This document shows positions 40,400 to 51,019 of a DNA stretch of 64,000 nucleotides, piece by piece. Origin of the DNA: Erinaceus europaeus (taxonomy: Eukaryota; Chordata; Mammalia; Eulipotyphla; Erinaceidae); assembly GCF_950295315.1 (NCBI RefSeq), contig NC_080171.1:31922361-31986360 (forward strand), given 5' to 3'. A model generated the notes under the pieces. The model saw only the letters and a list, made by a program, of their open reading frames with translations, searched no databases and was not told where the DNA came from. Both the position numbers and the translations under genes were made by a program. Positions within the stretch are counted from its first letter, which is position 1. Each line of letters begins with the position of its first letter.

Positions 40400-40585
40400 C
40401 TTTATTTTTGTAAAAAATATTATATTATTTATTAACGAGAGAGATTGGGGGAAGAGAGGGAAAGAGAGAGAAAGAGGGAGGGAGGGAGGGAGGGAGAGAG
40501 ACCAGATAGCACTTTTGGCACATGGATTGAATTTAGGATCTCATGTTTGAGAGTTCAACACTTGATCTACTGCACATCCCCAGGT
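40400..40585 (-). mobile_element. SINE-C copy with GGGA expansion
   Basis: ATATTATATTATTTATTAACGAGAG tail, purine block expanded with (GGGA)n at 40475-40493, GACCAGATAGCAC, GATTGAATTTAGGATCTC and CACTTGATCTACTGCAC. Confidence 0.85.
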
Positions 40586-40599
40586 GTGGATTTGGGGTT

Positions 40600-41278
40600 T
40601 TATTCAGTCTGTGGTCTTGATCCCTCAGTGTGAATGATTCTTGGTGCCTTCCCATTATGTTTGATGCTCCATGAGACCAGAGCCAGAGGTCTGTCTTTTA
40701 ACTAGTCTGGCAGTGACCAGTGGTTCACAGTCACAAGTGCCTGACTAAGGCTATACCACTAAGGTTGAATCAACCTGGGTCTTGACCAGATTGATGTAGG
40801 TGTTCTGCAGTTTGCTGGAAGAACTGACTCTGGCAGGCTGTGCACCATAAGTGGAGTGTTATTCCCTAGTTCCACTCCCATGATCTATGTAGACTGGATT
40901 CCAATATAGCTGCCTCCATCAGGGCTGCACTTGTCAAGAAGCTGTAGCTGTTGGGAAGACTGTGGCTACAATCACCACATGGTTTATAGATTTTATTTCC
41001 TGTTGTTCTAAGATTGTAGATAGAAACGTGTGGAAAATTTGGGTGCCAAACTTTTGTTTCAGTCTGCCCTCTGCTTGTCAGCTTAAAGTTCTGTACCTTA
41101 TGGGTCTTATTCCAGTTCTGACTCATTTTCACTCAGAAGTAGCCTTTTACGTTTACTAATGGGGGTCTCTCTATTCTTGTCACCTTTGCTATTGACTATC
41201 TTATTGCAGTTCAAGCTCATTTCTATGTGGGGCTTTCCATGTATATTGTCCTAGGTGAAATTGTGTGTCCCTTAAAGG
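40600..41278. other. Unclassified interval
   Basis: Ordinary composition. It might continue the old L1-like segment at 39620, but I see no diagnostic motif. No exon support. Confidence 0.35.
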
Positions 41279-41289
41279 TATGTATTGAA

Positions 41290-41586
41290 AAGGAGGCTGG
41301 GCGGTGGTGCAGCGGGTTAAGCGCACATGGTGCGAAGCTCAAGGACCAGCGTAAGGATCCGGGTTCAAGCCCCCGGCTCCCTACCTGTAGGGGGGTTGCT
41401 TCACAGATGGTAAAGCAGGTCTGCAGGTGTCTATCTTTCTCTCCCCTTTCTGTCTTTCCCTCCCCTCTCGATTTCTCTCTGTCCTATCCAACAACAATGA
41501 CAGCAATAACAACAACAACAACAAAAATGACAATAAACAAGGGAAACAAAAGGGGAAGAAAAAAGAAATCTTCTTTAAAAAAAAGA
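41290..41586 (+). mobile_element. SINE-A (short form) with 11-bp TSD
   Basis: TATGTATTGAA at 41279-41289 and 41587-41597. Head GGAGGCTGGGCGGTGGTGCAGCG, GATCCGGGTTCAAGCCCCCGG, GTTGCTTCACAGATGGTAAAGC, CAACAATGACAGCAATAAC tract and an A/G-rich tail. No extra 3' module. Confidence 0.95.
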
Positions 41587-41599
41587 TATGTATTGAAGC

Positions 41600-42478
41600 T
41601 AAAAACTCCAGATGTTTGTTTTAAATAGTTATTTAAGGAATACCTATGATTTGGAAATTTTCTCAGTTGTCTCTGTCTTTCTTTCCAGTGTGGAATGTTG
41701 TTACTATTTTCAGGAATGGTAACTTTGAGGAAAACCATCTGGACAGATATTCTTTTCCTGCCCAGATCTTGTGTTTTCCCTTTGATTCAGGTTGGAAAAT
41801 TTCAGCCAGAGTAGAAAAGTATTTCTTTAAATGGCCCACTTATTTTTGGAAGGATATAATGTAAAAACAAAATTGTATTTTTTATGTGTTTCCAGAACAG
41901 AGTTTTAAATGAGACTTGTGAAATAACTGTTTTCAATATAGAAAATGGCTATTTTATCTTTAAGCAACAACATTTAAAATTTCAATTAAAAACATTCAAA
42001 TTATCTTTTTATTGCTTCACGAGGCAGGGTTTTCTTGCTTGCACTGGAACTTAATACACAGACATTCAGTAAATGTCATTAATTTAGACTTCATGAAAGC
42101 AAAATGTGTGATTAATTCAGACACTCTAGATTCTTATTTAGTTAAAAGCTAAATATAGTGAAGACCATTGATTTCCTTGTAATTTCTGCTGTGCAGTCTG
42201 TTTTATGTGCCAGTTACTTCATTCTATTGTGTTCCAGGAGTCATGATTTGAACTCTTAGTGTGACTGCATTAAGCAAATGGTCTTAGTGGATTTCCAGAG
42301 AAATGTCTTCCTCTTGCAACTACTTAATCTTAAAGAAGATGGTGCAAAATCAGAGTCCAAGATTAGAACTTTAGGGGAGGGATTGCCTGAAACAGGATGT
42401 GTGGGAGTTAGAGTGAGGCTAGGAAACATGGATCAAAAGGCAAGACTCCGTTATATGGGAGATGTGGGAGAGACAGCA
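41600..42478. other. AT-rich unclassified interval, about 0.9 kb
   Basis: Free of recognised repeats. Frames at 41646-41864 and 42278-42481 have no domain. A candidate for unique or conserved non-coding host DNA. Confidence 0.45.
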
Positions 42479-42479
42479 T

Positions 42480-42620
42480 AGTGGGTATGCTCTACATGGA
42501 ATGCCATTGCCAGATCCCAGGTAGTATAATTGTTATGCAAAGGACTTTCATGACTGAGGCACTGGAGGTCCCAGGTTCAACACCAGCCAGAGCTGGGGCA
42601 GTGCTGTAGTTAAAAAAATA
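42480..42620 (+). mobile_element. SINE-D copy
   Basis: TAGTATAATTGTTATGCAAAGG, CTTTCATGACTGAGGCAC, CCCAGGTTCAACACCAGCC (B box), AGAGCTGGGGCAGTGC and an AAAAAAATAATAATAAA tail. Confidence 0.83.
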
Positions 42621-42699
42621 ATAATAAATCTTGGTTTTTACCTCACAATCACTGAATTGGATAATAGGAGTCAGGGCACCTCCAATTTAATTAACTATT

Positions 42700-42925
42700 T
42701 AATTAATTTTCCCCTGGTAGGACCTGAATATATGTGACTTCACTGCTCCCAGGCTGATATTTTCATTCTTTTTATTGCAGACAGAGAGACAGGGAGTGAG
42801 GGAGTGACACTACAGCATCAGAGCTCCCCTTGCTATTGTGGTGCTCTCAGGCTATGCCAAGGCTGTGTATGGTGAGGTATGGACCCTACTGGGTGAGCTA
42901 TCTGCCCGGCAACCCCCAGATCCTC
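42700..42925 (-). mobile_element. SINE-E copy
   Basis: GACTTCACTGCTCCCAGGCTG, TTTTTATTGCAGACAGAGAGAC, GTGACACTACAGCATCAGAGC, GGCTGTGTATGGTGAGG and CTGGGTGAGCTATCTGCCCGGC. Shares its order with 51525-51728; the plus version is at 59190-59350. Confidence 0.7.
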
Positions 42926-42965
42926 ATTGACAGCTATCTCTCTTCAGTTTGACCAGGTTTTTATC

Positions 42966-42967
<2 letters not shown>

Positions 42968-43000
<33 letters not shown>

Positions 43001-43006
43001 TTATTT
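42968..43006. repeat. (TTTA)n tract
   Basis: About nine TTTA/ATTT units. Confidence 0.97.
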
Positions 43007-43154
43007 TCCTTAGAAAGTCTGATGCCCCCTTGTTAGATACCTGTAGCTAAGGGCCGTTAGATCTTGGAAAAGCGACCTCTCCCCCATTATGTAATACAAC
43101 CCTGTATCCCTCATGGCTGTCCTTGCTCTGAAGTCTGATCTGTATGAAATTGAT

Positions 43155-43450
43155 CTAGCTACCATCTCCCAGTGTAGAGATACTGGGACAGATACTCAAT
43201 GGAAACTACTCTGGAATTTAAAAAGATGATATTGCATCCTTTGGGGGCAAAATGCATAGGTTGGTGGTAATTGTGCTTAGCGAAGTAAGTGAAGAGAGGA
43301 AGGACATAATGTGGAATCTAGAGAACTGAAACACATGAACTTGCAAAGCAAAGAAACACATGTGCAAACCGAGAAGTGAATGGTAGCCAAACTAAGATTT
43401 TATGGGGACTGTGGTGGCTATTGTTGGGGGTGGGACACAGAATCTCCATT
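43155..43450 (+). mobile_element. Old L1 3' fragment
   Basis: GATACTCAATGGAAACTACTCTGG, AAAAGATGATATTGCATCCTTTGGGG, GAAGTAAGTGAAGAGAGGAAGGAC and GACTGTGGTGGCTATTGTTGGGG parallel the ORF2 end and 3' UTR of the 38200-38625 copy. Confidence 0.8.
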
Positions 43451-43589
43451 TTAAGTGAGCTCCTTGGGTGATTTCCAACAGTGTGAGTCCCAGCTGATTG
43501 TGAATCACTAAAATGTGTGCTGTTAATTCTGCTCAGCTGCAACCTGTAGACCTTTGTCTTAAATGAAAACAAAACAGGATGGAACTTTT

Positions 43590-43722
43590 TTTCTTTCTTT
43601 TCCCAGAACACTGTTTAGCTCTGGCTTACGGTAGTACAGGAGATTAAACCTGGAACCATGGAGCCTCAGGAATGAGAGTCTTTTTGCATACCATTATGCC
43701 ATCTCCCCGGGCCCTATGAAGC
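43590..43722 (-). mobile_element. SINE-D copy
   Basis: CCCAGAACACTGTTTAGCTCTGGC, TACAGGAGATTAAACCTGG, GAATGAGAGTCTTTTTGCATACC and ATTATGCCATCTCCCC. Confidence 0.87.
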
Positions 43723-43729
43723 ATTCTTT

Positions 43730-43925
43730 TTTTTTTTTCTTTATTGGGGCATTAACGGTTTACAGGCGACAGTAAAATATAATAGTTTGCACATGCGTAA
43801 CATTTCCTAGTTTTCCACCAAACAATTCAACCCCCACTAGGTCCTCCTCTGCCATCCTGTTCCAGGACCTGAACCCTCCCCACCCCACCCCAGAGTCTTT
43901 TACTTTGGCGCAATACACCCTTTTA
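43730..43925 (-). mobile_element. L1 3' UTR (young type), truncated
   Basis: T-run, CTTTATTGGGGCATTAACGG, AATAGTTTGCACATGCGTAAC, CCCCCACTAGGTCC and GAGTCTTTTACTTTGGCGCAATAC are the complement of the 3' UTR seen at 60255. Confidence 0.88.
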
Positions 43926-44003
43926 TACAGTTAACAACCTTCTTATAGTAGTAACTCATAGCAACAAGCTTAACAAGAAGGTTATACAGAAAATACAATT
44001 TGG

Positions 44004-44153
44004 TGGTCCAGGAGGTGGCACAGTGGATAAAGCATTGGACTCTCAAGCATGAGGTCCTAAGTTCAATTCCTGGTAGCACATGTACCAGAGTGATGTCTGG
44101 TTCTGTCTCTCCTCCTGTCTTTCTCATGAATAAATAAATAAAATCTTAAAAAA
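44004..44153 (+). mobile_element. Full-length SINE-C with perfect 18-bp TSD
   Basis: ACAGAAAATACAATTTGG at 43986-44003 and 44154-44171. Body: AGGAGGTGGCACAGTGGATAAAGC, CATTGGACTCTCAAGCATGAGG, AGTTCAATTCCTGG (B box), GTACCAGAGTGATGTCTGG, CATGAATAAATAAATAAAATCTT. The tail carries AATAAA motifs followed by TCTT, as in T-plus SINEs that use a polyA signal and pol III terminator. Confidence 0.95.
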
Positions 44154-44319
44154 ACAGAAAATACAATTTGGGTTATCAGCAGACTTGCGCAGAAGTAGCA
44201 GATCCTGAGGTCACTGTGATGACGGCAGTAGAAAGCCCTATTTATGCTGGGGGGGGGATTGCTACCAATTGTGTTTCTCTTTAACTAAGAAATTAACCCT
44301 TGCTTTTCTTCTTGAAAAA

Positions 44320-44510
44320 GTTAACCCTTGCTTTCCTCACAAGGACCTAGGTTCAAGCCCTCAGTCCCCATCTGCAGGGAAAAAAGCTTCACAAGTGGTA
44401 AAGCAATGAGAGGTGTCTCTCTGTCCCTCTCCCTTTCTATCTTCCCCTCCTCTCTCAATTTATCTCTGTTTTTATCAAAATGAGGATGGTGATGATGATG
44501 ATGATGATAG
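44320..44510 (+). mobile_element. SINE-B copy, 5' truncated
   Basis: CACAAGGACCTAGGTTCAAGCCC (B box), CTGCAGGGAAAAAAGCTTCAC, pyrimidine block, TATCTCTGTTTTTATC and a GAT-repeat tail (44485-44508). Confidence 0.85.
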
Positions 44511-44764
44511 AAAGGAAAAATGGTAAGGAGAAGAGAAATCAGGTCTTCTAGAACCATGCCTTATCACTCTCTTATTTAGAAGGGAGGCATCAAAAGCCAC
44601 AATCTTGCTCAGTGTACAAATTCCCTCTACCACTTTATCTTTTGAGTAGCAGGGACACCCTGCTTGAGACACTCTTGCAGAAAGAGCAGGCAGCTTCTTC
44701 ATAGACTTTTTTCGCTAAGTCATAGGCTTAGCGATTTGCTTTCAGAGCTATCAAATTATCCACA

Positions 44765-44830
44765 AAGTTAAAAAAGAAAGAAAGAAAGAAAAGAAGGAAG
44801 GAAGGAAGGAAGGAAGGAAGGAAGGAAGAA

Positions 44831-44883
<53 letters not shown>

Positions 44884-44886
44884 AAA
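44765..44886. repeat. (GAAA)n/(GGAA)n purine tract
   Basis: About 115 bp of purine: GAAA units, then (AAGG)n at 44795-44826, then GAAA again. It abuts the next SINE-A. Confidence 0.97.
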
Positions 44887-44887
44887 A

Positions 44888-45150
44888 AGGGAGTCAGGCG
44901 GTAGCGCAGTGGGTTAAAGCGCAGTTGGCACAAAGCACAAAGACCGGCTTAAAGATCCCCTGGCTCCCCACCTGCAGGGGAGTCGCTTCACAGGCGGTGA
45001 AGCAGGTCTGCAGGTGTCTGTCTTTCTCTCCCCCTCTCTGTCTTCCCCTCCTCTCTCCGTTTCTCTCTGTCCTATCCCACAACGACGACATCAATAACAA
45101 CAATAATAACTACAACAGTAAAACAACCAGGGCAACAAAAGAGAATAAGT
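44888..45150 (+). mobile_element. SINE-A (short form)
   Basis: GGGAGTCAGGCGGTAGCGCAGTGGG head, CCCTGGCTCCCCACC, GAGTCGCTTCACAGGCGGTGAAGC, pyrimidine block, CAACGACGACATCAATAAC tract and AATAAGTAAATAAATAAAT tail. A small deletion removes part of the B box. Confidence 0.94.
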
Positions 45151-45329
45151 AAATAAATAAATATAAAATTAAAAAAATTAAAAAAAAAAGAAGAGAAAGA
45201 AAGAAGAAATGCTACTCCTGGCTGGGTGTTCTGTGGCTTGATTATGAGACTCATGACAACCCGAGTCTCCACTGGAATTCCAGGTCATGTGGAATAGTGT
45301 TCCAGGCGGTGACATTAGTTACTCAGGGA

Positions 45330-45460
45330 AACAGATGCAGTTCATACCTTGGCCCTGGTCCTTTCTGGCTGTGTCCCCTCAAGCGAGTCACTTGGTTCTT
45401 GGAGCCTTGGTTTCCTCAACTGTAAAGCACATGGCATCCAACCTAGTATAGGGCACGAAC
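45330..45460 (+). mobile_element. MIR fragment
   Basis: TCTGGCTGTGTCCCCTCAAGCGAGTCACTTGG, GAGCCTTGGTTTCCTCAACTG and TAAAGCACATGG match the MIR core order. Confidence 0.85.
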
Positions 45461-45464
45461 CCCA

Positions 45465-46145
45465 TAAACCTCACTTCAGCCATTCCTTCTTGCTTAACCA
45501 GTTACAGAAAAGGACTTTTGAATCACTAAGTCAGTTTAGTCAGATGTTAAAAGCGTGGTGTAACATCAAAGAAGACTTGGGCCATGTTTAGGATCAATTT
45601 TCTCATAGTATCTTAGACATAAAGCTTAGGGATTTTTGTCATTTCTAACATGGGTGGGGGAGTGTTGGTCCATGACCAGTAATTTGTGACCTTTCCTTTA
45701 AAAAGAAAACTGTAATTAGCAGAAGATGCTAGTACATAAACCCTTTTATTTAGTGTTCCTTATTAAGGGCATCTCCAGTTCTGCAGGCATCCATGTGGAA
45801 ACTGAACCATCACTCCAACAGTTAATATTTTTCCATCTCAGTGTGTGTGTGTGTATGTGTGTGTGTATGTATAGCATATTATCACATAAACCATTTATAC
45901 ATAACACATACATATGATCCCATACACATAAATGTGCACTCATGTGCGCACATACACACAAAATTACAGAAGACACTAGAATATACTATGTATCAGCATA
46001 CTTGATGCTAGGAACATGACACAAATGTCACTCACAGATTTTCACTTATTTTTTTTCTAAAACAACATTCAGTATTTTCGAGTATCCTCTGAGTTCAGTC
46101 TCCAGGCTCACCCATCCATGAAATTCTCCTATCCAGTGAGTTTGG
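45465..46145. other. Unclassified interval with a TG-rich patch
   Basis: (GT)n with interruptions at 45841-45872 and an ACACATACA patch at 45900-45960. Otherwise no repeat or exon recognised. Confidence 0.4.
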
Positions 46146-46149
46146 AAAA

Positions 46150-46272
46150 GACAGGCAATGGCATACTCAGTAGAGTACACATGTTATTATGTGTGAGGGC
46201 CCAGGTTCAAACCCCTAGTCTCCACCTGCAGGCGACTCCACAATTATATTTCTCTGTTTCTATCAAATTTTT
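46150..46272 (+). mobile_element. SINE-B copy, short
   Basis: GGCAATGGCATACTCAGTAGAG, GGGCCCAGGTTCAAACCCC (B box), CTCCACCTGCAGGCGAC. The middle is deleted and it joins TTTCTATCAAATTTTTTTT. Confidence 0.7.
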
Positions 46273-46274
46273 TT

Positions 46275-46550
46275 TAAATTTAAAAAAATATTTATTTATA
46301 TATTTACCCTTTTGTTGCCCTTGTTGTTTTCCATTGTTGTTGTAGTTATTATTGTTGTCATTACTGATGTCGTTGTTGTTAGGATAGAGAGAAATGGAGA
46401 GAAAGGTAGACACCTGCAGACCTGCTTCACCACCTGTGAAGCGACTCCTCTACAGGTGGGGAGCTGGGGGCTCGAACTGCGATTCTTACGCCAGTCCTTG
46501 TGCTTTGCGCCACATGTGCTTAACTCACTGTGCTACCACCCGACTCCCTT
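46275..46550 (-). mobile_element. SINE-A (short form)
   Basis: TATTTACCCTTTTGTTGCCC, GTTGTTGTAGTTATTATTG, CACCTGCAGACCTGCTTCACC, CTCGAACTGCGATTC (B box), TGTGCTTAACTCACTGTGC and CCCGACTCCC. Confidence 0.93.
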
Positions 46551-46554
46551 CATC

Positions 46555-46875
46555 AATTTTTTTTTTAAAAAAGAAAAAACATGGAAAAAAATTTTAAAAA
46601 AAGGAGCAGTTTTTTCACAAAATCAAATATCCTGCATAAGAATAAAGTTAGTCATGACTGAAAGCAAAATCATAGCCACTGTGAACCAGGAAACCAGTGA
46701 GGGTGACTCACAGCTCCAATTGCAGAAGTTCCTGCTGAACCTTGGATCTCATGACCAACCACCCGTGATCATGTGAACCACAAACACCTTGCAGGAGGTT
46801 GTATTTCAATCATGTACTCTTGGGTATGAGTTATTGTAAGCAGATAGCTTTAGTTTTAGCAAAAACCCAAGATGT
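46555..46875. other. Unclassified interval
   Basis: A-rich start (46560-46605), then ordinary sequence. A frame at 46312-46776 runs in from the SINE and is not a gene. Confidence 0.4.
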
Positions 46876-46879
46876 TTGC

Positions 46880-47115
46880 AATAAATGAATGCTTCACAAC
46901 CTACGTGTCCAACAACAGATGAGCGGCTGAGTAAGTTGTGGTATATAAACACGATGGAATACTACTCAGCTGTTAAAAATGGTGAATTCACCTTCTTTAC
47001 TCCATCTTGGATGGAGCTTGAAGGAATTATGTTAGGTGAGATAAGTCTCACTAACAGACAAAAGTTGAAAAATAAGATCAGAAGGGAAAACTCTAAGCAG
47101 AACTTGGACTGGAGT
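46880..47115 (+). mobile_element. Truncated L1: ORF2 C-terminus and start of 3' UTR
   Basis: A plus frame reads QPTCPTTDERLSK, YTMEYYSAVKNGEF-like (here NTMEYYSAVKNGEF) and WMELEGIMLGEISLTNRQK, the end of L1 ORF2p, then AAGCAGAACTTGGACTGGAG, the start of the young-type 3' UTR. The rest of the 3' UTR and A-tail are not seen. Confidence 0.87.
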
Positions 47116-47119
47116 ACTT

Positions 47120-48240
47120 TTTTACAGTTACTGTGCTTGGGGACCAGTAGTTTGTGGAGTCTGGCTGGGTCTGCTGACATAATGAACACTGCTTCCTGCA
47201 CTAAAGCTTTAGTGTGTCCCATTTCTGCCTGGGAATCTGAGAATATCCGTACATGGCAATGTGTATGCTCTACCAGATGTGCCCCTGCCTGTCTTTCCTG
47301 ACCTCTTGCTTCCACCATTGCTACTCAACATGCAGAGCTTTCTGGTGTAGTTAGGTCACTCCAACACTTGCCCTTTGCTAATAGGATGCATTGAGCTAAT
47401 TGTCATTGGTCTCCTTATTGTCTCAAGATTTTGCTTTCACAAAGATTCTGAGCAAGAAAACATTTCCTTAGGCATTGCACTTGAACTTCTGTTTATAGTG
47501 CACTTTTAAGTGGACCGTTTCTGCAGGCTTGGGGTGACTGACATCTGATCTTTAATTAAAAGTTTAACCCACTAGACTGGACAGCCTTGGAAGTTCAGAG
47601 GCCTTGGGGACAGCAGGTGGGATTTTCTGCCTGTGATGACAGGGCTGGCTCTGAGTCATACAGGAGACGTGAGAATGTGAGGGGGCTGTTGGGGAGCATG
47701 CACAGCGGGCTCTAGGAGGCGATGGCACAAAGGGCACACAGTCACATTCCTCCGGGGCCACCAGGCAGGCATGATGGCTGCTTGCCATCTGGCAGTGCTT
47801 TCTGGAGTTCTCCTGGGAGCCAATTCCTAGATTCCTTGGTGCAGGGGAAGTACAGTGACCCGGCGGACAAGATCCTGGCTCTGAGGCAAGACCTGGGTTG
47901 CAGGAGCAGTTTGTGGAGGAAGCCATAGGGCTGCTAAAGCACTAACTATCCTCGTTGGAGGCTGGACACTCAGAGGCCTGGGACACTAGGGAGGTTCTTC
48001 AAATGCCCTGCGCTGACTACCCTGATAGGCGTGTGGCCTGGGAACTGGAATGCAATAAAAGAAAGGAATTGGGTGAAGGTTGGAATAATAAATGGGGTAT
48101 TTATTACTTATATACTTGATGCCTCATGAGAATTGTCAGGGCCTTAGGTTGCCATGTGTTCCTTCTGAAGAATCCTGGAGTTTCTCTGAGTCTGGCCAAG
48201 TCCCACAATCAGGTGTCTCTCTACAAAATGCTGTGTCGGC
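47120..48240. other. Unclassified interval, GC-richer centre
   Basis: Around 1.1 kb; 47560-47930 is the most GC-rich non-repeat part of the region. A 120-codon minus frame (47564-47926) has no domain, odd composition (many C, S, P) and no splice context I trust. An AATAAA at 48052 follows. No gene call. Confidence 0.45.
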
Positions 48241-48254
48241 ATCTGGCAGACAAA

Positions 48255-48335
48255 CTTTTTTTTCTTTTTTCCTTTCTCCCTCCTTTCTTTCCTTCCTTCT
48301 TTCTCTTTTTTCCCTCTCTTTTTCTTTTTTACAAA
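48255..48335. repeat. Pyrimidine-rich tract
   Basis: CTTT/CCTT-rich sequence almost free of purines. Confidence 0.9.
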
Positions 48336-48429
48336 CTATTTATTATTAGGATGTTGGAAAAGGAATGATGCATTTTTCTTTGGTTTTTTATGCAAAAATG
48401 CATTATAACTGTTCCCATATTCTAATATT

Positions 48430-48615
48430 TGTTTCTTTTTAAATTTTATTAGTGACTTTACATTAACTTACAAAATTGTAAGATAACAGAGGTATTATTC
48501 TGCACTGTTCCTACCACCAGAGTTCTGTATCCCCATTCCTTCCATTGGAGTACAGTAGTTCTCCCAAGGTTGCAGGTAAGGACTGAGTATTCTATAATTA
48601 TCTATATGTGTGTGC

Positions 48616-48671
<56 letters not shown>

Positions 48672-49655
48672 ACACTCATTTCCCCCCCTAAGGTATTGCC
48701 TTCTCTTCCTTTTTAAGTCAAAATTACTATTACTACTTCCAAATGTCCTTCCCCCCCCCCTTTTTCCCTTTTCTTTCTCTGGAGCCTGATGAAGTTGGAG
48801 GTCAGACAGAGCCTTCTGGTCATCTTCCCCTGTCATTTCTCCCCCTCTGGGAGTATGGACCAAAATTCTTTTTTGGAGTACAGAAGGTGGAAGATCTGAC
48901 TTCTGTAATTACTTCTCCTCTGCACATAGGCATCGGAAGGTCGATCCATACCCTCAGCCTGTTTTGATCTTTCCTTAGTGGAGTAGGGCTCTGGAGAGGT
49001 GAGGTTCCAGTACACACTGGTGAGGTCGTCTACCCAGGGAAGTCAGGATGGAATCATGATAGTGTCTGTAACTTGGTGGCTAAAAGATGACAAGATATAA
49101 AGCCAGACAAAATGATTAGTGAGCAGGAATCAACAGGTAGGAATAGAACAGATGAGAATAGGGATCTTAGGGTGAGAAGAGGTAAGGAAGTATATTTTAG
49201 GTATGTTCCTGATGGCCCATGACTTTGTAGTTTTTGCTTGAGTTTGATAACATGGAGGTGGACAAAAATATTATCTGAGAAGGTGGTGTCAGAATTGACA
49301 ATAGGGCTAGAAAGTTGGATTAAGGAAGAGAATAGCTCCCAAACTTGTAGAAAAATCTATGAATAAAATTAACTGTTGACCCCATCCATCTGACCCAGGT
49401 CCTATATATATATATATTTAGCACAGGAGCCTGTATGACCTGTCAGTCTGAGCTCGAAGTTCCTGGTAACAGCTGGTAACATTCTAGGCTGCACTCATTT
49501 TAGGACCAGTCTTCCTCAAGTGGCAGGGTAGGATGACAGTGGGGCACTTCCTACCACTGCTACTTTATAGGGAGGACAAGTTCCAGGAGTGGCCCACAAG
49601 AGGACTTATGATGATGTTCCTGGTGGAAGTGATAATGGAGAGAGCTTACATACCA
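48430..49655 (-). mobile_element. L1-type 3' module with internal inversion
   Basis: 48430-49110 is minus-oriented: 3' end TTTTATTAGTGACTTTACATT, ACCACCAGAGTTCTGTATCC, GGTCGATCCATACCCTCAGCC, GGTGGCTAAAAGATG. From about 49200 to 49655 the flank of the same module is present in the opposite direction (AAAGTTGGATTAAGGAAGAG, AACTGTTGACCCCATCC, GTCAGTCTGAGCTCGAAG, TCTTCCTCAAGTGGCAGG, CACAAGAGGACTTATG). The two parts are nearly adjacent in the uninverted 25810 copy, as expected for twin priming. Confidence 0.72.
48615..48677. repeat. (CA)n microsatellite
   Basis: About 28 CA units with one AA interruption, inside the L1-type 3' module. Confidence 0.97.
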
Positions 49656-49659
49656 ATAT

Positions 49660-50285
49660 TTATGATTTATAGTGTTTTTACAAGACTGAAAGATTAAAGG
49701 TATAGTTACACATCACCCACATTACCAAAGTTTTGTGCCCCCACACTTCAGATGATAACCACCATAGTTTTCCACAATCTTTGATACAGTTTATCTTTTT
49801 CTCCGTCTTTTCCTCCTCCATTTTCTTCTCTGTCGTCATCCTCCTCTTCTCTTCTCCTCTCCTCCTCTTCCTTTGTAAGTCTATGTGTTTTAGCTCTTTA
49901 GATTCCATATATGAGTGAAACCATGTGGTGGTTATCTTTCAGCTTTTATTTCGATAAGCATAGTCACCTCAAGTTCCATCCATTTTGTCCCAAAAGACGT
50001 AATATTATCTCTTTGATTGCAGAATAGTTTTCCATGGAGTAATAGCTCATAATTTCTTTATTCAAATAGCTGCCAGTGGGCATTTAGGCTGCTTCCACTC
50101 TTTGGCTATTGTGAATAATGCAGCTTTGAACATAAGGGTACATATGTCCCTTTGAATTACTGTTTGCGTGTCCTTTGGATAAATACCCAAAAGTAGTATT
50201 GCTGGATCATAAGATAAATCCATTTTTATTTGTTTAAGGGCTCTCCATACAGTCTTCCAAGGAGACAAACATGTTTGTGATGCTT
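49660..50285 (-). mobile_element. Truncated L1: ORF2 C-terminus plus 3' UTR
   Basis: The minus frame 50268-50062 reads MDLSYDPAILLLGIYPKD, MFKAALFTIAKEWKQPKCP, the conserved ORF2p C-terminal region. Its 3' UTR (TATAGTTACACATCACCC, GATAACCACCATAG) lies at lower coordinates. The 5' part is lost and the protein is not functional. Confidence 0.88.
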
Positions 50286-50286
50286 T

Positions 50287-50730
50287 TTGGCAGGGCGATC
50301 TTCTGATAAGATCTCATTCTTGAGAGAAAAATGGAAATTTCCATCAGAACCCAGGCCAGGTCATGGTGAAATTGTGGGAGAGACTGTTCTTGCCAGAGGC
50401 AGGAAGAAGTTTAGGCTAAAGCAGTAAGAGACAAGTTTCAGAAGCTGAAAAGTTATTTGAATCAGTAAAGTAGAGAGAAAGATGTTTAGAAGCAAAAGGC
50501 ACTTTTGACACTTACAGGTTCAAGAAAAGCTCATACTCTAAGGAATTAAAATAACAGAGATGCCAGTGTTAAAAAAAAAAGAGAAGAAGAAGAAGAAGAA
50601 GAAGAGACAAAATGAAACCACAAAGCTGTTTAAGGTCAAAACCTGTGATGTACTAGGTAAAAAATTAGAATAGGAAAAAAAATCAGAACAGAACAAGCAA
50701 GAAAAGGACTGAAAGTGAAATAAGAGAGAA
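50287..50730. other. Unclassified interval
   Basis: A-rich, with an (AAG)n run at 50580-50606. No exon or named repeat. Confidence 0.4.
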
Positions 50731-50734
50731 GTTC

Positions 50735-51015
50735 GGGGAGTTGGGCGGTAGTGCAGCACAGGGTTAAGCACTCATGGTGTGAAGTGCAAGGACCCAAGTA
50801 AGGATACCTGATTTGAACCCCTGGCTCCCCACCTGCAGGGGAGTCACTTCACAGGCGGTGAAGCAGGTCTGCAGGTGTCTATCTTTCTCTCCCCTTCTCT
50901 GTCTTCCCCTCCTCTCTCCATTTCTCTCTGTCCTATCCAACAACAACAGTAATGACTACAACAGTCAAACAACAAGGTCAACAAAAGGGGATAAATAAAC
51001 AAACAAATAAATATT
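50735..51015 (+). mobile_element. SINE-A (short form)
   Basis: GGGGAGTTGGGCGGTAGTGCAGC head, CCTGATTTGAACCCCTGGC, GAGTCACTTCACAGGCGGTGAAGC, pyrimidine block, CAACAACAGTAATGAC, AATAAACAAACAAATAAAT tail. AGAGAGAAGTTC before and AGAGAGAACTTC after (one mismatch) look like the TSD. Confidence 0.93.
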
Positions 51016-51019
51016 TAGA

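Noticed and set aside
47564..47926. 120-codon Cys/Ser/Pro-rich minus-strand frame in a GC-richer patch
   Set aside because: No recognisable domain and no convincing regulatory or splice signals. It could be an exon fragment, but I cannot support it.
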